Assembly: GCA_913062955.1 (NCBI GenBank)
Contig: CAJXZP010000035.1
Coordinates: 1-40,412, forward strand
DNA: 40,412 nucleotides
DNA from: an uncultured Flavobacteriales bacterium
GTDB lineage: Bacteria; Bacteroidota; Bacteroidia; Flavobacteriales_G; Salibacteraceae
Direction of reading: 5' to 3'
Shown here: piece by piece, positions 1-9,478 of the stretch
How the letters are laid out: the number at the start of each line of letters is the position of its first letter
Position numbering within the stretch: position 1 is the first letter of the stretch
Program-made: the position numbers and the translations under genes
The notes under the pieces: generated by a model
The model's database searches: none
What the model was told of the DNA's origin: nothing
The model's input: only the letters and a program-made list of their open reading frames with translations

Positions 1-102
1 CTTCCCCCCCAGAACACACCCCATCTCAATCCATTAAATAAAAACACAATACATAAACCTCATCCGTATTAAACCATTCATTAACTTTCTAGTCAAAAAC
101 GC

Positions 103-825
103 ATGGGGAAAAATTGGGGAGTTATATGTCGGTGTGTATCGATGCTATTATTGGCATCCATGACCACCCAAGCTCAAGACGTTTCTACCCCATCCGGTAC
201 ACAATTCATTCAATTACAAATTCAACCCCTACTCCATAATAAAGTATTGGTTTTAGGCCAAAAGGTTTTTATCCCCCTGTTAAATGATAGTATTCAAATT
301 GATCGGTTGCGGTTTTACCTATCGGATATTTCATTTTCTACCTCATCGGGTACCACCGGAAAAACCGAGCAACGTTTCTTTTTAATAGATCTCGAAAACC
401 CGACTTCCTTAATGCGCTCGTTACCGATGGTTGAAGCATCTCCATGGGACCGTATTCATTTTCAAATTGGAGTGGATAGCGCGACACAAATGCAAGGAGT
501 GCAAGGCGGAGATTTGGATCCGATGCACGGTATGTATTGGTCGTGGCGCAGTGGCTATGTTAATTTCAAATGCGAAGGTACCTCCCCTATTTGTCCGGGA
601 AGAAACAAGGAGTTTTTGTTTCATATTGGTGGGTTTCAAGCACCGTTTAATACCCTCCAAAGTGTGGATTTACCCGTGTATTCAGATACCGTAGTGATTC
701 AAATAGACCTCACCCCTTTGTTTACTCTCCCAAGGATTACCCAAAACTACAACGTGATGAGCCCGAATGCCAAAGCGATGACTTTTGCCCTTCAACTGCC
801 ATTCTTATTCCACAGTAAACCATGA
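103..825 (+). CDS. MbnP-family copper-binding-like protein
   Basis: This is a secreted protein of 240 residues with an N-terminal signal peptide (hydrophobic stretch about residues 8-20, ending TTQAQ). The body matches the MbnP family: a conserved RLRFYLSDISF segment and the core motif GDLDPMHGMYWSWRSGY, with Trp146 and Trp148. In characterised MbnP a tryptophan is oxidised to kynurenine by the partner di-haem enzyme MbnH, creating a copper site. Here the next gene encodes such an enzyme and overlaps by four bases (ATGA), so translational coupling is likely. The protein should act in the periplasm or at the surface. Which Trp is modified, and whether copper is bound, is inference from the family. 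Family assignment is fairly secure; it lies first in a three-gene plus-strand unit. Confidence 0.8.
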   Translation: MGKNWGVICRCVSMLLLASMTTQAQDVSTPSGTQFIQLQIQPLLHNKVLVLGQKVFIPLLNDSIQIDRLRFYLSDISFSTSSGTTGKTEQRFFLIDLENPTSLMRSLPMVEASPWDRIHFQIGVDSATQMQGVQGGDLDPMHGMYWSWRSGYVNFKCEGTSPICPGRNKEFLFHIGGFQAPFNTLQSVDLPVYSDTVVIQIDLTPLFTLPRITQNYNVMSPNAKAMTFALQLPFLFHSKP

Positions 826-1868
826 GAATCCGATTCATTACCGTCCTATTTGTCGCATTTGTGGGTTATGCTTTTACAGGCGAAAAACTAATGGAGTGGA
901 TGTATCCCCGTTATTTTCCCGTACGGGTATATTCCTTTACCGATAATGAATTAACCCAAGAAAAAGTGAATGTAGGCCGGATGCTATTTTACGACCCTAT
1001 TTTATCCAAGGACCAAACTATTTCGTGTGCCGATTGCCATTCGCCATACAACGCATTTGCCCATACGGATCACGATTTAAGTCATGGAATTCACGACTCC
1101 ATAGGTACTCGTAATGCCCCTGCTTTGTTTAATTTGGCCTGGCAAAACTCCTTTATGTGGGATGGGGCCATTGCTAACTTAGATATGCAAGCCTTAGCCC
1201 CTTTGAGCCATCCTGCGGAAATGGATGAAGACCTGGCGAATGTGGTAAAAAAACTCAATGAATCATCGACTTACCCAAATGCCTTTTATGCCGCTTGGGG
1301 AGATCGTCAAGTAACGGGAGAACACTTACTGAAAGCCATTGCTCAATTTCAGCTCACTTTGGTTTCGGCCACGGCAAAATACGATGCCGTGAAATCGAAT
1401 ACCGCAACATTTACGCCCCAAGAAGAAGCGGGTTATGCCTTATTTCAAAACCATTGCAATAGCTGCCATACGGAACCTTTGTTTTCAAATTACGGATATG
1501 CCAATAATGGTTTAGCTAAAGATACCACCCTAAATGATATGGGGAGATACGGAATTACGGAAAAAGCGGAGGATCGTTTTAAATTTAAGATTCCATCGTT
1601 ACGGAACTTGAGTTACACGTATCCTTACATGCATGATGGCCGGTTTGACAAACTGCATGAGGTATTGAATCATTACACCCATTTACAACCCGGAGATAGT
1701 CCGGAGTTAGCTTTAAAAACCGCTTTGCCATTAAGTTCGAAAGACAAAGCGGATCTCATTGCATTTTTACTCACCTTAAACGACCCCTCTTTTGTATTTG
1801 ACCCGAAAAACAAATACCCGCACGATTTATTTTCAAAAAACCAAGAATCAAAACAAACCAAAAAATAG
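822..1868 (+). CDS. MbnH-like di-haem cytochrome c peroxidase family protein
   Basis: This is a 348-residue member of the MauG/cytochrome c peroxidase superfamily. Two c-type haem motifs are visible, CADCH (residues 69-73) and CNSCH (212-216), and the N-terminus has one hydrophobic export segment. The length and position directly after an MbnP gene point to the MbnH branch, whose characterised member oxidises a Trp of MbnP to kynurenine through a high-valent di-haem intermediate. Tail motifs such as YPYMHDGRF, downstream of the second haem, are typical of the superfamily. The alternative is an ordinary hydrogen-peroxide-detoxifying CcpA. The overlap with the upstream gene and the five-base gap to the next gene support one operon. 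It acts in the periplasm. Confidence 0.85.
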   Translation: MRIRFITVLFVAFVGYAFTGEKLMEWMYPRYFPVRVYSFTDNELTQEKVNVGRMLFYDPILSKDQTISCADCHSPYNAFAHTDHDLSHGIHDSIGTRNAPALFNLAWQNSFMWDGAIANLDMQALAPLSHPAEMDEDLANVVKKLNESSTYPNAFYAAWGDRQVTGEHLLKAIAQFQLTLVSATAKYDAVKSNTATFTPQEEAGYALFQNHCNSCHTEPLFSNYGYANNGLAKDTTLNDMGRYGITEKAEDRFKFKIPSLRNLSYTYPYMHDGRFDKLHEVLNHYTHLQPGDSPELALKTALPLSSKDKADLIAFLLTLNDPSFVFDPKNKYPHDLFSKNQESKQTKK

Positions 1869-1873
1869 AACGC

Positions 1874-3253
1874 ATGAAAAAAACACATCTTTCCATTTTG
1901 GCTTTCAGTCTATTCGGACTTTCCGTACAAGCGCAGTTAAGTCCAGCAATTACTCAGTGGATGCAAAACACCACGGAGACGGGAACCTATTACGTATCGG
2001 GTAACTCCACTCCTATTTCAAACAATCTATTGGTGAATTGCCAAAAAGTAGAATATTCAGCTACCTCGGTTTACATCACCACTTCGGGAATTCCATCCTA
2101 TCCCACGGGTCCGTTTTTAGATGGAAATCCAAGTAACGCACAAGACCAATCGGCAATTTATCGGTTTACAGTAGATCCGCAACAAAACTCAGGTACTCCT
2201 ACGACTACTACGATGGGTAACATTGGCGTTTTTGTAAATGGAGTTTCCCTATTTGACTACCGAGATGGTGTGGCGTGGGACCCAACTACGGGAGCCTTAT
2301 GTGGTGGACCTGGCAACGCTCCATGTTCCGGTGGCCCCAATGCTATCCAGGCATGGAACAGGGATGCGATACCTGCTGAAATGGCTGGATTTGATTGTTC
2401 TAAAGGACATCCCGCCATGGGGAATTACCACCATCATCAAAACCCTTCGGCATTTAAACTAGACCAACAAGTAGTCTCCACGATCTGCAACTTATACGAT
2501 GCGGATGGTTTATATGCATTGGATGCTTCGCAACACGCGCCATTAATTGGTTTTGCGTATGATGGCTTTCCTATTTATGGCGCCTATGGCTATAAAAATG
2601 CCGATGGTTCGGGAGGAATTGAACGCATTAAATCTGGCTATTCTTTAAGAGCAACGACCACCAGAACACACCATGCTGATGGTACAGATGTGGCGGATGG
2701 ACCGGTAGTAGACGCTACCTATTTTTTAGGATATTTTAGAGAAGACTATGCTTGGGTTTCGCACCCCAATGACGAAGATTACTTAGATGAACACAACGGT
2801 CGTTTTTGTTTAACGCCAGAATATCCAAATGGCACCTATGCCTATTTCTGTACGGTAGATTCGGATTGGAACTCCACGTACCCGTATGCGGTAGGACCTA
2901 CTTTTTATGGCGTATATAGCGATGCCGGTGTGAGTACTATTACCGAAACAACAACGGTTTATACTGGAACAACGGGAATTACGGATGTGGCTTTTGCTGC
3001 GATGGACATTACTATTTTCCCAAATCCAGCAAGCGATATGATTGCCGTTCAAATAGGCGGATTGGTAGTCGATAATTTACAGGTCCGATTAATGGATTTA
3101 TCGGGTAAAGTAATTCAAAAAGCGACCATTAAAACGGGAAGTACCATTGCTTATTTTGATGTGCAATCGTTATATGAAGGAACCTATATTGTTCAAATCA
3201 TCCATGGAAACAACACCACTGCTCAAAAGGTGATTGTAATGCGAGCAGAATAA
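1874..3253 (+). CDS. YHYH-domain protein with T9SS sorting domain
   Basis: This is a 459-residue secreted protein. It has a signal peptide (residues 1-20, ending VQAQ), then a large YHYH-type domain containing GNYHHHQNPSAF, APLIGFAYDGFPIYG and a later TYAYFCTVDSDW segment. A C-terminal T9SS type A sorting domain begins about residue 377 (DITIFPNPASDM). The protein is therefore exported through the outer membrane by T9SS. The YHYH domain has no settled function. Its histidine cluster and its position five bases after the MbnP/MbnH pair suggest metal handling, which is inference. A strong hairpin terminator follows the stop codon and closes the three-gene unit. Confidence 0.8.
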   Translation: MKKTHLSILAFSLFGLSVQAQLSPAITQWMQNTTETGTYYVSGNSTPISNNLLVNCQKVEYSATSVYITTSGIPSYPTGPFLDGNPSNAQDQSAIYRFTVDPQQNSGTPTTTTMGNIGVFVNGVSLFDYRDGVAWDPTTGALCGGPGNAPCSGGPNAIQAWNRDAIPAEMAGFDCSKGHPAMGNYHHHQNPSAFKLDQQVVSTICNLYDADGLYALDASQHAPLIGFAYDGFPIYGAYGYKNADGSGGIERIKSGYSLRATTTRTHHADGTDVADGPVVDATYFLGYFREDYAWVSHPNDEDYLDEHNGRFCLTPEYPNGTYAYFCTVDSDWNSTYPYAVGPTFYGVYSDAGVSTITETTTVYTGTTGITDVAFAAMDITIFPNPASDMIAVQIGGLVVDNLQVRLMDLSGKVIQKATIKTGSTIAYFDVQSLYEGTYIVQIIHGNNTTAQKVIVMRAE

Positions 3254-3269
3254 GGGGATTCTCCAAGAG

Positions 3270-3312
3270 TTAAAAAAGCCGTTACGAACTGGATTCTTAA
3301 CGGCTTTTTTAA
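3270..3312. terminator. Bidirectional rho-independent terminator
   Basis: A perfect 15-base inverted repeat (TTAAAAAAGCCGTTA and TAACGGCTTTTTTAA) surrounds a 13-base loop. It has an A-tract on one side and a T-tract on the other, so it works in both directions. It lies between the convergent YHYH gene and hybrid kinase gene. Confidence 0.9.
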
Positions 3313-3353
3313 TGGCATGTATTCTTAAAACTTAATGCTATGGGAACCGAATA

Positions 3354-6300
3354 TTAATTTGCTATAAGCCCTTGAATCTTGCTAAATAACACATCAATTT
3401 TGATGGGTTTCGTTAAGTAATCATTACAACCAGCCTCTAAGGCTTTGTCTTTATCCGTAGAAAAACCGTAAGAGGTTTGCGCAATTATTTTCACATCCGG
3501 ATTAAACTCCCTTATTTTTTTAGTCGCCACTAAGCCATTCATTCGAGGCATTTTAATATCCATTAGGATTATATCTATTTCTGGATTCTTCTTTATTTCT
3601 GCTACCGTTTCCATACCCGTTTTGGTATAAATTATTTTCCGAAATTTATTTTCGAAAATTGACCGGAACAAAAACCGGCTTATTTCATCGTCTTCTGCCA
3701 CTAGGACAAATAAATTACTCAAAGATTTGTGCTCCATTTTTTCATGTATTAAATGTTCGTTGGTTACTTCTTTTTGTCCTTGATAAGGAATGGAAAAGGT
3801 AAATGTAGACCCGATACCTTCTTGAGATTCCACTCTAATATTTCCACCCAGCATTTCCACATACGACTTAGAAATAGCCAGCCCTAAACCGGAGCCTTCA
3901 AATACACGAGCGTCCCCAATATCGGCTTGTTCAAAACGATTAAAAATGGCATTGATTCTCCCTTTAGGGATTCCTATTCCGGTGTCCTTAATGTAGAATT
4001 CGAGCCTCTTTTTACCTGTTATTTCTTTTATCGAACACCCGAAAGAAATGGTTCCGATATCGGAATATTTTATGGCGTTTTTAATCAGATTAGTAAGGAT
4101 ACCTTCTAGCTTTCGTTTATCCGAAAAAATGGTTGTTTCCTTTTTCGTTAGAGAAGCTGTATAGAGTAATTCCAGACCTTTGGAATGTGCTTCTTGATTA
4201 AAGAAGATAAAAAGTTCTTCCATAATTTCATTTACCGAAAATTCTGAATTGATGATTTCCACGACACCCGATTCAATTCTAGATATATCCACAATATCAT
4301 TAATGGTACTTAACATTCGTTCCCCACTTTTTTCAATTACTTCAATAAACTCTTCCTTTTCGGGCCCGGTAAGCTGCGGTTCTTTTAACAATTGGGTAAA
4401 GCCTAAGATCCCATTCATTGGCGTCCGTATTTCATGGCTCATATTGGATAAAAAGGCACTTTTTAATCGGTCACTTTCTTCTGCTTTTTCTTTGGCCATG
4501 ATTAACTCATGCTCTGCCAATACCCGTTCTGATATATCACGAATGGTTCCCAGTACCAAATCCTTATGGTTAATAGAAATCGTTTTCCCGGTTACCTCAG
4601 TGATGTATTCTTTTCCATTTTTTTTCTTTAATTTTACTCGAATTGGAATGCCTTCATACTTTCCTTTACTCTCAAAAAAACTATGGCTAGGCTGTTCTTC
4701 GGCTTTCATTTCAAAAACCGAAAGCTTTAAAAGTTCTTCTTTTGAATACCCCGACATTTTACAAAATGCAGGGTTTACAAATACATAGTTCCCATCCATA
4801 TCAGCCACGGTTATGCCTTCTACGGATTGATTGGTAAACATTCTGAATTTCGCTTCACTTTCTTGTAATATTAAACTGTTTTTTTTTCGTTCTGATATAT
4901 CCCGTACAATGACTTGCACCAAATCATTCTTTTGGTCGTAATATTTTGAGTTGATTTCTACCTCTATAACCTCTCCTTTTTTAGTCCTGAATTTTGATTC
5001 AAAGAAAACTTGTGCCCCTTTTGTTTTCTTTACTTCCCTTTTTAATTGATTAAGTCTCTCTTGCTCTTCTTTTGGATGTAAATCAAAAACGAGTTTGCCT
5101 ACCAATTCATCGTGGCTATACCCCAACATCCTAAGCGCTTCTTTATTAACATCCATAATAACGGAATCCAAATTGCCAATTATTATGGCATCATTTGATT
5201 CTTCAAAAAGGGTTTTGAATTTTTCTTCCGTTTTCTTCCGTTCGGTAATATCGATGGAAACCCCGAGTAAGGACACGAGTTTTTTATTTGCATCAAATAG
5301 CGGGAATAGAGTAAAAAATGCCGGGAAGTGTTCCCCAGATTTTCGGACCAAGGTTACCTCACCCGAATAACCTCCTTTACTGTTACTCGCCATTTGAATC
5401 ATTTCCGGAAATCTATTTATATTTTCTTGGGTATGTAAAATAGAAATTGATTTCCCTATTATTTCAGGCGAATGGTATCCAAACATATTTTCGGACCCCA
5501 GGCTAAACTCTTCAATTAAAGCGCCATCATTTACCAATTTCACTTTCACAAAGGATACGTTTTGGGCGGCATCGAAAACAGATCTAAGATTTTTTTCACT
5601 TTCTACCAGCGCCTTTTCTGCCAATTTTTGATCGGTGATATCTAAACTAAATCCTCCAAGAAGCTTTTCACCATTGGGTAGGGTAATGGAAAATTTATTC
5701 GTAAAATAATCTCTTACCTCCCCATTTTCATTCGTTATTTTTTCTTCTAATCTATAACTCCCATCCCGTAATGCCTTTTGGTCATCCGTAATAATCTGCT
5801 GGGCCATTTTGGGAGTGAAAATTTGAGTGGGCCTCTTCCCTAGCCAATTCTCAGACCCTGGAAATTCCTTTAAAAATTTATTAATGTAAATCAGCTTGAG
5901 GTTTTGATCCTTCAAAAAAACAGTTCCAGGAAAAAAGTCCATAAAAGCAAAAAATTTCTTTTCGCTACCTTCTAATTCTTGGTAACTCGTCTCCAATTGT
6001 TGAAACGTAGCGCGTAGTTTTTGTTCCGTTGCTCGTAACTGTAGATTACTTGCACGTAATTGCTGTTCCGTTGCTATTAATTGATGATTATTTGCATCGA
6101 GCCATTCGTTTTGCGTCTCTAAAACTTGGGTGTAATTCTTAAACTTACGTAGGGTTACCAACCAGGCACTAATAATCAAGGAGAATGCAATAATTAAAAA
6201 ACCTATTAAAATAGCCACATGTTGGGCCTGTCTATTCATCAAATTTGCAGATTCTAACTCCAAGTCCTTTTTTATTTGGATCATTCCAGACTTATAAATT

Positions 6301-6779
6301 TCTTTTTCCTTCAGATAAAATTTAGTACCTAGGAGTTCTTTTGCCTGGAGAAGGTAACCTTCATTGACGGCAGTAAAAACCTGCTTTTCAATTTTCACCA
6401 GATTTATATTGGCATCAAAAGTTTTTTTAGCCGACTCCGCAGCAAAGGACTCTGGAACTAGGGATATGAGCTGCTTAAGGGTCGTGTCGAGTGCTATTTC
6501 TAATACATGGTATCTTCTCTCCCAAATTTCATCCCCGGTGGCAGATGCCATTTTTGCAGACATTGTTAAAGCCTCATCAAAATGCAAAACATCCCCTTTT
6601 AAATCCGAAATTTGAACCGTTTTATCTATCGTTTCGAATACATTTTTATAGGTTCTCCAACTAAAGAAAATAGAAACACCTAAAACGAATAGCGTAAATA
6701 AACCGGAAAAAAACAATAGGCGTAACGGGAACAATAGTTTTATTTTTCCTTTATCGTATATCTCCTGAAATTTTCCCAT
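3354..6779 (-). CDS. Multi-PAS hybrid sensor histidine kinase with receiver domain
   Basis: This is a 1141-residue membrane-bound hybrid kinase. TM1 is near residues 19-41 and TM2 near 187-209, enclosing a periplasmic sensor region. A heptad coiled coil follows (about 228-275), then four PAS units (about 276-390, 393-515, 517-632 and 640-755). Next come HisKA with phospho-accepting His782 in NMSHEIRTP, HATPase_c (N-box NLIKNAIKYS, DTGIGIP, EGSGLGL) and a C-terminal receiver with acidic pair Asp1030/Asp1031, acceptor Asp1074 and Lys1124. No DNA-binding output is present, so the signal must leave by phosphorelay or receiver-partner contact. The gene is 21 bases after cheD on the same strand, so they are probably co-transcribed. 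The coiled coil repeats resemble chemoreceptor methylation/deamidation sites (see findings). The ligand is unknown. Confidence 0.93.
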   Translation of the reverse strand: MGKFQEIYDKGKIKLLFPLRLLFFSGLFTLFVLGVSIFFSWRTYKNVFETIDKTVQISDLKGDVLHFDEALTMSAKMASATGDEIWERRYHVLEIALDTTLKQLISLVPESFAAESAKKTFDANINLVKIEKQVFTAVNEGYLLQAKELLGTKFYLKEKEIYKSGMIQIKKDLELESANLMNRQAQHVAILIGFLIIAFSLIISAWLVTLRKFKNYTQVLETQNEWLDANNHQLIATEQQLRASNLQLRATEQKLRATFQQLETSYQELEGSEKKFFAFMDFFPGTVFLKDQNLKLIYINKFLKEFPGSENWLGKRPTQIFTPKMAQQIITDDQKALRDGSYRLEEKITNENGEVRDYFTNKFSITLPNGEKLLGGFSLDITDQKLAEKALVESEKNLRSVFDAAQNVSFVKVKLVNDGALIEEFSLGSENMFGYHSPEIIGKSISILHTQENINRFPEMIQMASNSKGGYSGEVTLVRKSGEHFPAFFTLFPLFDANKKLVSLLGVSIDITERKKTEEKFKTLFEESNDAIIIGNLDSVIMDVNKEALRMLGYSHDELVGKLVFDLHPKEEQERLNQLKREVKKTKGAQVFFESKFRTKKGEVIEVEINSKYYDQKNDLVQVIVRDISERKKNSLILQESEAKFRMFTNQSVEGITVADMDGNYVFVNPAFCKMSGYSKEELLKLSVFEMKAEEQPSHSFFESKGKYEGIPIRVKLKKKNGKEYITEVTGKTISINHKDLVLGTIRDISERVLAEHELIMAKEKAEESDRLKSAFLSNMSHEIRTPMNGILGFTQLLKEPQLTGPEKEEFIEVIEKSGERMLSTINDIVDISRIESGVVEIINSEFSVNEIMEELFIFFNQEAHSKGLELLYTASLTKKETTIFSDKRKLEGILTNLIKNAIKYSDIGTISFGCSIKEITGKKRLEFYIKDTGIGIPKGRINAIFNRFEQADIGDARVFEGSGLGLAISKSYVEMLGGNIRVESQEGIGSTFTFSIPYQGQKEVTNEHLIHEKMEHKSLSNLFVLVAEDDEISRFLFRSIFENKFRKIIYTKTGMETVAEIKKNPEIDIILMDIKMPRMNGLVATKKIREFNPDVKIIAQTSYGFSTDKDKALEAGCNDYLTKPIKIDVLFSKIQGLIAN

Positions 6780-6800
6780 CGTTCTATTTAGTACCTATTC

Positions 6801-7316
6801 CTATTTACTTACTTGAAATTGATGTAATTCCTTCTCCTGACTATCCCCAATGGTAAAGTTTACCGTTCCCACATTCAAGTTCAAGGAGGCCGTTCGTCTT
6901 TCATATCCCCCAATCGCTATTTTTTTTACGGTAAGGTTTTTCTTTTTCGCAATGGCAATCACGTTCTGAAATAGTTTTTCAGCGATGGTATCCTTTTCTT
7001 TTCTTAATACATTTGCCCCACCCACGATACAAATTTCTGTATCTCTTATTTTAGCCCCTTTCTTTTTTAACGCATATATCAAATTTTCAAAGGCGTTTTC
7101 CGCATACTTATTCTCCTTTTGCCCAATGTCCGATTTACCGGGTAACATGATATGCGCAAGCCCTCCAATCTTTGTGCTTGCATCATAGGCCAAAACAGCA
7201 ATGCAAGAGCCCAATGGAGAACACCGGATCACTCCATTTCCGGATCCTGTAAATACACATCCTGTGTACACGATCTGTTCCGATTGCTTTACCGATATTC
7301 TTGGATGCAGATTCAC
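6801..7316 (-). CDS. cheD: CheD-like glutamine deamidase
   Basis: This is a 171-residue protein matching CheD, the enzyme that deamidates specific glutamines in chemoreceptors. The signature PLGSC and GGLAHIMLPG are present. Cys38 and His55 are 17 residues apart, the same spacing as the catalytic Cys27 and His44 of Thermotoga CheD. The third catalytic position, normally Thr six residues before the Cys, is Cys32 here (CSPLGSC), an unusual substitution. No chemoreceptor, CheA, CheB or CheR lies in the window. The neighbour is a hybrid kinase whose coiled coil carries receptor-like Gln-rich heptads, so the kinase is the obvious candidate substrate. That link is inference. The protein has no signal peptide and should be cytoplasmic. 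Confidence 0.87.
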   Translation of the reverse strand: MNLHPRISVKQSEQIVYTGCVFTGSGNGVIRCSPLGSCIAVLAYDASTKIGGLAHIMLPGKSDIGQKENKYAENAFENLIYALKKKGAKIRDTEICIVGGANVLRKEKDTIAEKLFQNVIAIAKKKNLTVKKIAIGGYERRTASLNLNVGTVNFTIGDSQEKELHQFQVSK

Positions 7317-7377
7317 TGATTTAAAAATTGAATTTAACGGTTTGTATCCTTGGCTATTTTTTTAGTGTCGGCATATA

Positions 7378-7395
7378 ATCCATTTCGAAATGGAT
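7378..7395. promoter_or_regulatory. 18-bp perfect palindrome upstream of cheD
   Basis: ATCCATTTCGAAATGGAT is a perfect palindrome 62-79 bases upstream of the cheD start codon. It sits in a 383-base stretch (7317-7699) in which no convincing gene was found; a 76-codon frame at 7519-7749 on the minus strand overlaps the next gene and is not supported. The palindrome could be an operator or the remnant of a hairpin; no T-tract follows it, so it is unlikely to be a terminator. Confidence 0.4.
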
Positions 7396-7699
7396 AATCT
7401 TCCTTGTTTTTTCTGAAAAGATTTTATCCTTTCGGTTTCTTCAATTAAGGCGTACTAAATATACGATTTTTTCAGCTTAAAACTTTTCCTTTACGACATA
7501 ACAGCATAAAATCCTACATCACCCCTTTTTTAAACCTTTGAATACTACTTGCTTTACGATTTTACCTACCGATCCAATGTATCGCTCATAAGAGCGGGTA
7601 GTGTATGTACGTTTTATTTTGGAGGCGGTTATATGTATTTGATTTCGGTCTTTACTCGTTTTCTCAAACGGGGTATCTGGAAAAAAAATAATACTCCTT

Positions 7700-8227
7700 C
7701 TATTCGGAATGAATGGTTTTAATTTTTTTGGCTCCAAAAACCACAGCAATACCTATGGTATGTGTATTTACCAGTTCATATTTTTTATTGGTAATCGGAA
7801 TATTGTACCCATAAACGACTTTCCATTTCCCGAGTCCCATTCCAATTTCTGGTCTAAACCGCAAAGTTGACTCCTCAAAGTCCGTGTAATAAATCACGTT
7901 CAAACCCATGCATACACCCGCTGACCCTCCTGCTATCCAAGCTCCAATTTTGGGTCCAACAACCATTTTATCACCCAATTTAATTTCGCTTGAAATAAAA
8001 TATGCCCAGGCGGTGGGATGATGCCCTATTCGACCATATTGATGGATGGCAATTCCTAATTCTCCGTAATGGTTTTGCCAAAAATTATATCCCGTTAAGA
8101 TGGAAACATACCTCTCTTGGTCCACCCTATATTTATTATTATTCGGGACGGTATCCCTTTGGGTCTGTGACAAACCAAGATGGAAAAATCCAAAAACACA
8201 TAAAATTATCGTTAGTATCCTTCTCAA
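7700..8227 (-). CDS. Hypothetical outer-membrane beta-barrel-like protein
   Basis: This is a 175-residue secreted protein of unrecognised family. It has a clear signal peptide (residues 1-20, hydrophobic core ILTIILCVFGFFHLGL then SQTQ). The mature part shows alternating aromatic and polar strands, repeated glycine turns (GPKIGAWIAGGSAGVCMGLN, PEIGMGLGKWKVVYGYN) and no long hydrophobic helix, which suggests a small outer-membrane barrel. It is a single gene with more than 190 bases of noncoding sequence on each side. No function can be assigned. Confidence 0.7.
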   Translation of the reverse strand: MRRILTIILCVFGFFHLGLSQTQRDTVPNNNKYRVDQERYVSILTGYNFWQNHYGELGIAIHQYGRIGHHPTAWAYFISSEIKLGDKMVVGPKIGAWIAGGSAGVCMGLNVIYYTDFEESTLRFRPEIGMGLGKWKVVYGYNIPITNKKYELVNTHTIGIAVVFGAKKIKTIHSE

Positions 8228-8422
8228 TAGGCTGTCTCTTTATATCCGAAATTAAGGTATCCCCTTCCCATTTTCAATTAATGGCTTGTAAATAATGATT
8301 TAGAATAATATTAAACCCAGAGAATTCACCTCATCGCTACCCGCTGGGAAAGCAACCCCACTTTGCCAATTAAAAACGGGTTATCACCCTATGCAAAAGG
8401 CAAGAACTATTGGCGAACATGG

Positions 8423-9478
8423 TTAGCTCGCATGGTTTCGTTCATGTTCAATCAACCACTTTTTCCGTTCAATTCCACCGCCATAACCGGTCATGGTTCC
8501 GTCTTTTCCAATCACTCTATGGCACGGTACAATAATGGAAATTCGGTTATTGCCATTTGCGGAAGCCACTGCTCTTATTGCTTTGGGATTTTGGATCTTT
8601 ACCGCTTGCTGCTGATAACTTACTGTTTTTCCATATTCAATTTCTTGTAAAACCTTCCAAACTGAATTTTGAAATTCCGTTCCTGGCGTGATCAACTTTA
8701 CATCAAACGTTTTTCTCTCCCCCTCAAAATATTCGGCAATCTCCTTTTTAGCCTGTTTAATAGGCTCATTTTCCCCGGCTATAATTTGGGCTTTCAGTAA
8801 CTTTTGCAGGTCTTTAAACTCGGTCTCCAACATTCGTCTATCCACAAATTCCAATAAACAGATTCCATTTTCGGTGGCACACATAAACATGGGTCCTAAG
8901 GGGGTGGTGAGTCGACTGATTAAAATGATGTTACTATCTGTACTTTTTTGAGGCGAATTACCCATGATTTTTTTAAAGGTATACCCAAAACCACTTAAGG
9001 ATTCATAACCCGAATCATAAGCGGTACGAGTTGTATTCTTTCCTTTTTTTAATTCTTGATAGGCGTTATTAATTCTATACATTCTTTGATAAGCTTGAAA
9101 AGTCATCCCATAATTATTTTTAAACCATCTTCTAATTACTTCCGGACTCTTATTATTCTTCCGGAGGTGATCATCGGTAATTTTTTCTTTTGGATTTTCT
9201 TTCACTAATGCAATCGCCCATTTGACTTGTTCTGGTGCTTCGTTTGCATTTTCGGTGGGTTTGCAAATTTTACACGGTCTGTATCCATGGTCTAAGGCTT
9301 CTTTAAAGGAAGTATAGAATTCTACATTTTCCAATTTTGGTTTTCTGGCTCTACAGGTAGCTATGCAAAAAACGGAAGTCGTTTTTACACCTACAAAAAA
9401 GATCCCTACAAAGCGCTGTTTTCGTTCTAACAAAGCTTGGTAATAGGTTTCTATTTTCTTGTTTTCTGTAATTAACAT
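8423..9478 (-). CDS. ada: Bifunctional Ada: alkylation-response activator and O6-methylguanine-DNA methyltransferase
   Basis: This is a 351-residue full-length Ada. The N-terminal zinc-binding methyl-acceptor domain has Cys38, Cys42, Cys69 and Cys72 at the same positions as in E. coli Ada (FCIATCRARKP, YRPCKICKP). An AraC-type helix-turn-helix region follows (about 85-175), and the C-terminal methyltransferase domain has the active-site motif VPCHRV with Cys319. It repairs O6-methylguanine and methylphosphotriesters by suicidal transfer, and the methylated N-domain activates transcription. Its ATG overlaps the stop of the upstream PEP-mutase-family gene by seven bases, so the two are co-transcribed with translational coupling. 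The assignment is secure. Confidence 0.95.
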   Translation of the reverse strand: MLITENKKIETYYQALLERKQRFVGIFFVGVKTTSVFCIATCRARKPKLENVEFYTSFKEALDHGYRPCKICKPTENANEAPEQVKWAIALVKENPKEKITDDHLRKNNKSPEVIRRWFKNNYGMTFQAYQRMYRINNAYQELKKGKNTTRTAYDSGYESLSGFGYTFKKIMGNSPQKSTDSNIILISRLTTPLGPMFMCATENGICLLEFVDRRMLETEFKDLQKLLKAQIIAGENEPIKQAKKEIAEYFEGERKTFDVKLITPGTEFQNSVWKVLQEIEYGKTVSYQQQAVKIQNPKAIRAVASANGNNRISIIVPCHRVIGKDGTMTGYGGGIERKKWLIEHERNHAS